From: an uncultured Rhodocyclaceae bacterium
GTDB lineage: Bacteria > Pseudomonadota > Gammaproteobacteria > Burkholderiales > Rhodocyclaceae
Direction: 5' to 3'
DNA length: 13,730 nucleotides
NCBI GenBank assembly: GCA_903930805.1
Contig: CAIYZZ010000238.1
Span: 1-13,730 of the forward strand
The number at the start of each line of letters is the position of its first letter. Position 1 is the first letter of the stretch. A model generated the notes under the pieces. The model was not told where the DNA came from. It was given only the letters and a program-made list of their open reading frames with translations, and searched no databases. This document shows, piece after piece, positions 8,233 through 13,730 of this stretch. The position numbers were made by a program, and so were the translations under genes.

Positions 8233-9411
8233 GTGTCGCGACGAAGCACTGTCGTGCGGACATGCGGCAGCTTTCTGCTGTGCGCTTTGCTGTTGCCTCT
8301 TTGGGCCTTGGCTCAAGAGGTGATGGTCGAGGGGCAGGCGTTGATCCGCAATGGCGATATGGGGCAAGCCCGCGAATTGGCCTTGCAGCGTGCGCTTGGT
8401 CAAGCGGCGGCATCCGGTTCCGCGCGCATCAGTTCCGTAGCGCAAAGTCAGCCCGGTACGGTACAGGATTCGACACGACTGGCGGCGACAGCGTGCACAA
8501 AAAGCTCACGCATCCTGGGCGAATCGATCAATGGCGAACAACTCACCTTGAACGTGGCCGTCACTCTCGATCAAGCACCGGATTGCACACCACGGTGCCA
8601 GCCCGGATACACCAATAAAGTAGTGGTCACCGGCATCGCCATGGAGTTTCCGGAACAGATCGAACGCAAAGAGACGTCAACCATTGTCTACGCCACGGCA
8701 ATCGAACTGGCGCGCAAGCTTAAGAACCAGAACCACCTGCTCGTCGATCATGATGAAGGGATGTTTCCATATTCTTCCCCTGCCCGTGCACCGGAGCCTT
8801 TTCTGCTTCCGGGCGACAAGGAAAGCCGTTTTGTCTCACTGGCGAAGTCGCGGCGAGCCCAATATGTCATTTCCGGCATCTATCGCGATTTCGCCATACG
8901 CCGGGAGTGGTTGGCATTCTCGAAGCGGGTGATAGTTATCGATATCTATATTCATGATGGCGCGAACGGCACCTTACTCGCGCAACGACGCTTTTCGCGC
9001 ACGGCGAGCGGCGACGTAACGCTGAAAACTTCGCCGCCCATCGGCAGCGAAGTTTTCTACGCTACCGACCTTGGACGTGCCTGGGGGGCGCTGCTGGACG
9101 AGATCGCCATATGGACGACCGATAACGCAGCCTGTCTGCCCTTCATCGCTCGCGTATTGAAGGTCGAGAGCGGACAGATTTTTCTCGACATGGGCGCGGA
9201 AGCGGGCATCGCGACGGGAAACACACTGCGCCTACATACTTTGAAAGAGCCGCCAGTCATGACTTCGACCGGACTCCTGCTGGGACAGGAAAAGCAACTC
9301 GGCATAAAGCTGAACTTGAAATCTGTTTATCCGGGATTCTCGATCGCAGAAGTGGCCGAAGTGGGATTCAGCCTGAAAATTCGGCCGGGCGACTTGCTGT
9401 ACCTGCAATAA
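8233..9411 (+). CDS. flgT: FlgT-like flagellar basal-body H-ring protein
   Basis: A 392-residue periplasmic protein with a Sec signal peptide (basic SRR n-region, hydrophobic core, ALA-Q cleavage near residue 27). The three-part FlgT layout is visible: an N-terminal domain of about 28-115 starting EVMVEGQALIRNGDMGQARE; a middle domain of about 127-292 with KVVVTGIAMEFPE, a YATAIELARKLKNQNHLLV helix/strand and AQYVISGIYRDFAI; and a C-terminal domain of about 300-392 with IARVLKVESGQIFLDMGAEA. FlgT forms the H-ring around the LP ring in Vibrio and helps place the T-ring and stator. The start is GTG 8233, 3 bp after the flgP stop, with no good ribosome-binding site, which suggests translational coupling; GTG 8254 is an alternative. 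If flgP is frame-shifted off, coupling and transcription polarity could silence flgT too. Cys88/118/122/301 might form disulfides. Confidence 0.87.
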   Translation: MSRRSTVVRTCGSFLLCALLLPLWALAQEVMVEGQALIRNGDMGQARELALQRALGQAAASGSARISSVAQSQPGTVQDSTRLAATACTKSSRILGESINGEQLTLNVAVTLDQAPDCTPRCQPGYTNKVVVTGIAMEFPEQIERKETSTIVYATAIELARKLKNQNHLLVDHDEGMFPYSSPARAPEPFLLPGDKESRFVSLAKSRRAQYVISGIYRDFAIRREWLAFSKRVIVIDIYIHDGANGTLLAQRRFSRTASGDVTLKTSPPIGSEVFYATDLGRAWGALLDEIAIWTTDNAACLPFIARVLKVESGQIFLDMGAEAGIATGNTLRLHTLKEPPVMTSTGLLLGQEKQLGIKLNLKSVYPGFSIAEVAEVGFSLKIRPGDLLYLQ

Positions 9412-9433
9412 TCCACGCCACACTTGGCCACGC

Positions 9434-9460
9434 GCCGTCCCTCCAGCGCCGGCCTTGTCC
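9434..9460 (+). repeat. Dispersed intergenic repeat, copy 3 (diverged)
   Basis: GCCGTCCCTCCAGCGCC followed by GGCCTTGTCC matches copy 2 at 21 of 27 positions, in the same orientation, 22 bases after the flgT stop. The stem seen in copies 1 and 2 is degenerate here. It is the weakest of the three copies. Confidence 0.45.
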
Positions 9461-9478
9461 AGTGACGACTGATGTGGC

Positions 9479-9493
9479 TTACAAACTGTTACA
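9479..9493 (+). promoter_or_regulatory. OmpR-family-type direct repeat, RstA-box-like
   Basis: TTACA at 9479-9483 and TTACA at 9489-9493 are direct repeats with a 10-bp period, one helical turn, as expected for a tandem dimer of an OmpR/PhoB-class regulator. TACAAACTGTTACA (9480-9493) fits 10 of the 12 fixed positions of the enterobacterial RstA box TACATNTNGTTACA. The same bases also contain the dyad AACTG-TTA-CAGTT (9484-9496). It lies about 80 bp before the Asr-like start; no clear -10 is seen. Confidence 0.4.
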
Positions 9494-9575
9494 GTTGTCG
9501 GGTCATCGACTCCCGCCCCCCTTCGTTATTAGGAGCAGGCGCATGTGCGCTGATGACCCAACGAGAGGAAATAAA

Positions 9576-9851
9576 ATGTCCAAGCTGCTTGCCACCCTGA
9601 TTGCCGGTCTGTTTGCTGTCTCTGCCTTCGCTGCCGATGCCCCCAAGCCGGCTGCGCCCGAGGCCAAGCCTGCCGTTGCCGCTACCGCACCGGAAGCGAA
9701 GCCGGCCGCCGCTGCGCCGCAAGCTACTGCACAACCGGCTGCTCAAGCCGAGAAGAAGGCCGTCAAGAAGCACAAGAAAGCTGCTGCGACACCGGCCACA
9801 CCGGCGGCTCCCGCAACCCCCGCAGCTCCAGTCACGCCCGCGACCAAGTAA
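9576..9851 (+). CDS. Small exported Ala/Pro/Lys-rich protein, Asr-like composition
   Basis: A 91-residue protein. ATG 9576 is preceded by AGAGGAA; a longer in-frame start at 9462 lacks a ribosome-binding site and would bury the signal peptide. The signal peptide is MSKLLATLIAGLFAVSAFA with cleavage before ADAPK, so the product is periplasmic or secreted. The mature part is low complexity: an APEAKPA repeat at about 28-42, a basic block AEKKAVKKHKKA in the middle, then PATPAAP tandem repeats to the end. It has no Cys, no aromatic residue after the signal and no recognisable fold. Composition resembles E. coli acid-shock protein Asr (Ala, Pro, Lys, His-rich), but low-complexity likeness is not homology. 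It is followed at once by a strong terminator, so it is monocistronic. Existence of the gene is well supported; function is unknown. Confidence 0.75.
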   Translation: MSKLLATLIAGLFAVSAFAADAPKPAAPEAKPAVAATAPEAKPAAAAPQATAQPAAQAEKKAVKKHKKAAATPATPAAPATPAAPVTPATK

Positions 9852-9866
9852 GTTTGCGTGGCGCGC

Positions 9867-9897
9867 AAAACGCTCCCCCTCCAAGCGGGAGCGTTTT
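9867..9897. terminator. Bidirectional stem-loop terminator
   Basis: AAAACGCTCCC at 9867-9877 and GGGAGCGTTTT at 9887-9897 are perfect 11-bp complements around a 9-base loop, with A/T ends on both sides that provide a U tract on either strand. It lies between the Asr-like stop (9849-9851) and the convergent trkH stop (9898-9900), so it can serve both genes. Confidence 0.9.
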
Positions 9898-11358
9898 CTA
9901 TTTGCGCCAGAAGGTCGGGGTCAGCAAGACGAAGATGGTCATCACCTCAAGGCGGCCGACCAGCATGGCGAGTGAGCAAATCCAGACCTGAAAATCGTTC
10001 AGCGCCTGGTAGTTCTGTGCCGGGCCGACGACATTGAGTCCGGGGCCAGCGTTGTTGATGCAGGCGACGATGGCAGAGATCGACGAGGTGAAGTCGAGTC
10101 CCGAGGCGACGAGCAGGAAGGTGAGCTCTCCCATGGTCAGGATGTAAAGAAAGATGAAGCCCAGCACCGCGCTGGCAATTTGCTGAGGTACGACGGTATC
10201 GCCGACACGCAACGGCGCCACGATCTGGGGATGGACCAAACGTTTCAACTCGATCAGCGCCTGTTGCGCGAGGATCAGCGTGCGGATCATCTTGATGCCA
10301 CCACCGGTCGAGCCCGAACTCACCGTGACGCAGGAAAGGAACAGCATCCATAGTGGCACGAAGATCGGCCACTTGTCGTAGTCCTGGCTGGCGAAGCCGC
10401 AATCGGTGGCGATCGACACCAGATTGAAGGCAACATGTCGCAAATTGGTCAGAAAGTCGGGATAGACCTCGTGGTAATCAAGGTAGGCGGCGCAGATCAA
10501 GGTCGAGCTGACGATGGTCACGACCACGCCCTTCGCCTCCGGGTCGTGCAGATAGACCTTCAGCGAACGTTCACGCCAGACGAGGAAATGGGTCGCGAAA
10601 TTGAGCGCGGCGACCATCATGAAGAAGATCAATACGGCCTCGATGGCGGGCGAATCGAAATGGCCTATAGAGTCGTCATAGGTCGAAAATCCGCCCAAAC
10701 CCATCGCCGCAAAGGCATGGCAGATGGCATCGAGCCAGTTCATGCCGACGGCCTTCAATGAGAGGATGCAGGCGATGGTGATGACGAAGTAGACCAGCCA
10801 GAGCGCCTTGGCAGTGTCGCCGATCCGCGCGGTCAGCTTGGAATCCTTGTTGATGCCGGTCACCTCGGCTTTGTAGAGCTGCATGCCGCCGACACCCAGT
10901 AAAGGCAAAATGGCCACGGCCAGTACGATGATTCCCATGCCGCCGAGCCAGTTGAGTTCATGGCGCCAGATATTGACGGCAGGCGGCAGATGTTCCAGTC
11001 CGGTAAGCACCGTGGCGCCCGTCGTGCTCAGGCCCGACATGGTCTCGAAGAATGCATCGGTGAAAGACAGGCCGTCGATGACCAACATCAGCGGCATAGT
11101 GGCGATGGCGGACATTAGTATCCAAGCGAGTGTGACCAGCAGGAAGCCGTCGCGCGGCTTGAGTTCGCGCCGGTTACGCCAGCCGGCTACAAACAGGAGA
11201 GCCCCCAACCCGAAAGCGGCCACCATGGCATCGACGAACTCCATCCAGGTGCCGTCGGCGTAGATGAGCGAAGCGGCAATCGGCATCAGGTAACTGATGC
11301 TGAAGAACATCAGCAGCGCACCGAGGACGTGGAGTACCGGAAGTAGCCGGAACAGCAT
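9898..11358 (-). CDS. trkH: Trk potassium uptake channel TrkH
   Basis: A 486-residue inner-membrane potassium translocation subunit; the length is the family norm. The four pore loops of the TrkH/KtrB fold are visible: TTGAT at 112-116 (MSGLSTTGATVLTG), GLGGFST at about 220-226, TDCGFAS at about 318-324 and NNAGPGLN at about 435-442. SSGSTGGGIKMIR at about 348-360 matches the conserved intramembrane loop after the third repeat. Hydrophobic helices begin at residue 2 and continue through FWRK at the C-terminus. Its ATG overlaps the trkA stop by one base (TGATG), so the two are translationally coupled and made together. No truncation or missing motif is seen. The bidirectional terminator ends the operon just past its stop. 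Confidence 0.96.
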   Translation of the reverse strand: MLFRLLPVLHVLGALLMFFSISYLMPIAASLIYADGTWMEFVDAMVAAFGLGALLFVAGWRNRRELKPRDGFLLVTLAWILMSAIATMPLMLVIDGLSFTDAFFETMSGLSTTGATVLTGLEHLPPAVNIWRHELNWLGGMGIIVLAVAILPLLGVGGMQLYKAEVTGINKDSKLTARIGDTAKALWLVYFVITIACILSLKAVGMNWLDAICHAFAAMGLGGFSTYDDSIGHFDSPAIEAVLIFFMMVAALNFATHFLVWRERSLKVYLHDPEAKGVVVTIVSSTLICAAYLDYHEVYPDFLTNLRHVAFNLVSIATDCGFASQDYDKWPIFVPLWMLFLSCVTVSSGSTGGGIKMIRTLILAQQALIELKRLVHPQIVAPLRVGDTVVPQQIASAVLGFIFLYILTMGELTFLLVASGLDFTSSISAIVACINNAGPGLNVVGPAQNYQALNDFQVWICSLAMLVGRLEVMTIFVLLTPTFWRK

Positions 11359-12785
11359 CAGAGAAACCCAGCAGAAACCTGGAAAAGTTTTTCAACTTCG
11401 GTGACCTGGCGCTTGCGCATGCAGAAGATGATGATGTGGTCGTCAGGCTCGATTACCGTGTCGTGATGCGGGATGATGACGTGGTTGACCCAGTCATCGA
11501 CAAGGAAGCCTTCTCTCATCACGACTTCCGATTCACGGCCGCGCCGCACAATGGCGCCAATATGTACCCCCTTAATTTGCGTTAGTTCGTCGATGCGACG
11601 GCCAACGACCTTGGAGGTTTTCTTGTCACCGTGGGCGATCAATTCGAGTGCCTCGGCCGCGCCGCGCCGCAGGCTATGCACCTTAGCGACGTCGCCGCGG
11701 CGAACATGGGTCAGCAGGGCGCCTATGGAAACCTGGGCCGGTGACAGGCCGATGTCGATTGGGCCGCCTTGCACCATGTCAGCGTATGCGCGACGGTTGA
11801 TCAGCGCCAGCACACGTTTGCAACCGAGCCGCTTGGCCAGCGAGGCGGCCATGATGTTGTCTTCGTCATCGTTAGTCAGCGCGAGAAACATGTCGATCTC
11901 GTCGATGTTTTCCTGTGCCAACAGGTTCTCGTCGGTGGCCTCGCCATGCAGCACCAGCGTATCGGTGAGTTTGCCGGCAACGATCTCGGCACGCTGCCGG
12001 TCGCGTTCAATGAGTTTGACGGCATACCTGTTGCCCAGTGTTGATGCAACACGCAAGCCGATGTTGCCACCGCCGGCGATCATCACGCGCTTCACCGGTT
12101 CGAGCATGCGCCGCAACTCTTGCAACACGAGCCGAATATGGCCGGTGGCGGCCAGGACGAAGACCTCATCGCCTGGCTCGACAACTGTATGTCCGTCTGG
12201 ATCAAGCGGCTGATGTTCACGAAAGATGGCAGCGATGCGCGCATCGGCACCTTCCGGCAGATGTTCGCGCATGGCGCGGATCGGCTTGCCCACCAGCAAG
12301 CCGCCCTGATAGGCGCGCACGCCGACGAGCGTGACCAGCCCATTGGCGAATTCGAGCACCTGCAAGGCTTCGGGAAATTCGATCAGCTTGACGATGTAGT
12401 CGGTGATGTCCTGCTCGGGGCAGATGGCGTAATCGACGGCAAAGTTGTCGTTCGACAACAGTACGGGGTCGAGAAAGTCCTGCGAGCGCAGGCGCGCGAT
12501 GCGCGTCGGCACATGAAACAGGTTGCGCGCGATCTTGCAGGCGACCAGATTGGTCTGGTCGGATTGCGTTACCGCTACCAGCATGTCGGCATCCTCGATA
12601 CCGGCTTCCTTCAGTACCGAGGGGTAAGCGGCGTTACCGGCTACCGTGCGTACGTCGTAGCGGTCGGCCAGATCGGCGAGCGCCTCACGATTCTGGTCAA
12701 CGATGGTAATGTCATTGGCTTCAGAGGACAGTGCTTCGGCTACCGAGGCGCCGACCTGGCCGGCACCGAGAATTACGATGCGCAT
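11358..12785 (-). CDS. trkA: Trk system NAD-binding gating protein TrkA
   Basis: A 475-residue cytoplasmic RCK protein that gates TrkH. There are two tandem RCK units: the first Rossmann motif GAGQVG at 7-12 with acidic Asp30 (IVDQ) and a TrkA_C domain to about 220 (EPGDEVFVLAATGHI); the second GGGNIG at 238-243 with a Glu at about 260 (KLIERD) and a second TrkA_C to the end (IEPDDHIIIFCMRKRQVTE). Both nucleotide-binding glycine motifs are intact. The start is ATG 12785, with GAGGAA inside the end of the ntrX-like gene. It lies 3 bp after that gene and overlaps trkH by 1 bp, so all three are probably one transcript. Certain assignment. Confidence 0.97.
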   Translation of the reverse strand: MRIVILGAGQVGASVAEALSSEANDITIVDQNREALADLADRYDVRTVAGNAAYPSVLKEAGIEDADMLVAVTQSDQTNLVACKIARNLFHVPTRIARLRSQDFLDPVLLSNDNFAVDYAICPEQDITDYIVKLIEFPEALQVLEFANGLVTLVGVRAYQGGLLVGKPIRAMREHLPEGADARIAAIFREHQPLDPDGHTVVEPGDEVFVLAATGHIRLVLQELRRMLEPVKRVMIAGGGNIGLRVASTLGNRYAVKLIERDRQRAEIVAGKLTDTLVLHGEATDENLLAQENIDEIDMFLALTNDDEDNIMAASLAKRLGCKRVLALINRRAYADMVQGGPIDIGLSPAQVSIGALLTHVRRGDVAKVHSLRRGAAEALELIAHGDKKTSKVVGRRIDELTQIKGVHIGAIVRRGRESEVVMREGFLVDDWVNHVIIPHHDTVIEPDDHIIIFCMRKRQVTEVEKLFQVSAGFL

Positions 12786-12788
12786 GCT

Positions 12789-13730
12789 TCATTCCTCGCT
12801 ATCTTTCGGTGCGTTGCGCAGACCGAGATCCTTCAGCTTGCGATAAAGGTGAGTGCGTTCGAGACCCGTTGCTTCAGCCAGGCGCGTCATGCTGCCACCC
12901 TCAAGCTTGAGGTGGTATTCGAAGTAAAGCCGCTCGAACATTTCGCGTGCTTCCCGCAGCGGCAAGACCAGCATCTCGGGCAGGAGACCGGGCGGTACTT
13001 CAGGCAGCCCCGTCGTGCCCGGTGTCAGAAGATGTTGCACATCTTCGGCGCTGATTTCTTCCTCCAGTGCAGCGAGCGCCAGCGATTTGACGGTACTCTT
13101 CAACTGCACATAACCCTCGGCCCAGGGATGTTGGCGCAGCGCGTTCTGCGCCGCAACCGACAGACGCCGGCCGGGGGCTTCACCGTCTTCGACCAGTTGG
13201 GCGAGGATGTGGGTGGCCAGGTCAGGGATGTCGTCTTTCAGTTCGGCAAGCGAGGGCAGGCCGATGCTGACGTCGAACAGGGTTTTCAGTGGGCCTTCTT
13301 CCCAACCCAGCGCCGCCAGCGCAGTGGCATCCTGCGTGGTGGCGACGATCAGCCGCAGGTTGTATTTTTCGATGCGTTCGAGCGCGAAGGCGAGGTTTTT
13401 TTGCTGCAGGCGGGTCAGGCGCGCCAACTCGCCGCAATACAGCACACCGCCATTCGCTGCGGCCAGCAACTCGAGAGTGAGCGGTGTCGAGTCATTGCTC
13501 AGGTCGATCCAGTTTTTGCCGGGCGTTTGCAGGGTGTGCGCCGCCAGCTCGACGATAGAGCTGGCCGGTGCGCGCAGCAGCAGGCTACGGCTCTTCGCCA
13601 CCACTTGTTCGAGACGACGGCGCAGATCTTTCAGCGCCGGCGAGCGCGGGAAGGCGGCGAGCGAAAGCACGCTGCCCGCCTTGGTGGCGCGCTCAAGCCC
13701 GTGCTTGACGGCGGCCAGCAGCTTTTGCAT
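12789..13730 (-). CDS. ntrX: NtrX-like response regulator, N-terminus cut; degenerate AAA+ domain, Fis-type HTH
   Basis: The last 313 residues of a regulator open to the window edge. An ATG sits exactly at 13730, but MQKLLAAVKHGLERA resembles the tail that follows a receiver domain, so this Met is probably internal. The central region aligns by eye with a sigma-54 activator AAA+ domain: ANGGVLYCGEL at about 92-102 in place of ANGGTLFLDEI, LRLIVATTQD at about 125-133, and IGLPSLAELKDDIPDLATHIL at about 155-175. The Walker A glycine loop is absent (LLLRAPASSIVELAAHTLQ), the Walker B Asp is Gly, GAFTGA and its roughly 50 flanking residues are missing, and the usual arginine finger is not seen. 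The C-terminal Fis-type helix-turn-helix is intact (SMTRLAEATGLERTHLYRKL, about 280-299). Gene order ntrX-trkA-trkH is common in betaproteobacteria. The name is from context and family; an ATP-independent mode is inferred. Confidence 0.78.
   Translation of the reverse strand: MQKLLAAVKHGLERATKAGSVLSLAAFPRSPALKDLRRRLEQVVAKSRSLLLRAPASSIVELAAHTLQTPGKNWIDLSNDSTPLTLELLAAANGGVLYCGELARLTRLQQKNLAFALERIEKYNLRLIVATTQDATALAALGWEEGPLKTLFDVSIGLPSLAELKDDIPDLATHILAQLVEDGEAPGRRLSVAAQNALRQHPWAEGYVQLKSTVKSLALAALEEEISAEDVQHLLTPGTTGLPEVPPGLLPEMLVLPLREAREMFERLYFEYHLKLEGGSMTRLAEATGLERTHLYRKLKDLGLRNAPKDSEE

Noticed and set aside
7747..8445. 232-codon minus-strand frame across the flgP/flgT junction
   Set aside because: It overlaps two genes with signal peptides, family motifs and a promoter on the other strand. 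Its own sequence is Arg-rich and featureless.
13728..13730. ATG at the window edge as the true start of the ntrX-like gene
   Set aside because: The first residues match the linker after a receiver domain, and the frame is open at the edge. Truncation by the window is more likely.

Overview
This window reads as chromosomal DNA from a betaproteobacterium, most likely of the Rhodocyclaceae type. The basis is the GC-rich coding sequence, the ntrX-trkA-trkH gene order, and the divergent metG/apbC pair that is common in that class. No tRNA, rRNA, insertion sequence or CRISPR array is visible. No gap between genes exceeds about 220 bases.

Left part (1-3460): on the minus strand, a periplasmic sugar-binding-type protein is followed 34 bases later by a membrane hybrid sensor histidine kinase that runs off the window. 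Together they look like a two-gene sensing unit in which the binding protein presents a ligand to the kinase, as in LuxP/LuxQ or TorT/TorS. A divergent intergenic region carrying a 12-bp inverted repeat separates this pair from a small EF-hand calcium-binding protein (3461-4084). The EF-hand gene ends exactly where the convergent methionyl-tRNA synthetase gene metG (4085-6190) ends.

Middle part (6191-9411): apbC (mrp), encoding an Fe-S cluster carrier P-loop ATPase, is divergent from metG. Downstream, a consensus-like flagellar sigma-28 promoter (7600-7626) drives a two-gene operon. The first gene encodes an LPP20-type lipoprotein read as FlgP; the second encodes a three-domain periplasmic protein read as FlgT. 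FlgP and FlgT build outer rings of the flagellar basal body in Vibrio. The flgP signal-peptide region contains a run of 15 C. Losing or gaining one C gives a stop codon within a few codons, so the operon is a candidate ON/OFF contingency locus for motility. This is the most interesting item in the window.

Right part (9412-13730): a small exported Ala/Pro/Lys-rich protein resembles acid-shock protein Asr in composition. A direct repeat resembling the RstA box lies upstream of it, and a strong stem-loop terminator follows it. On the minus strand, ntrX-like, trkA and trkH form a tight operon (3-bp gap, then a 1-bp overlap), linking potassium uptake to a regulator. The visible part of the NtrX-like protein has a shrunken central AAA+ domain without Walker A, the Walker B aspartate or GAFTGA, but keeps its Fis-type DNA-binding domain.

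Three related GC-rich 27-bp repeats, in the same orientation, lie in the intergenic gaps around apbC and flgPT (6266, 7521, 9434).
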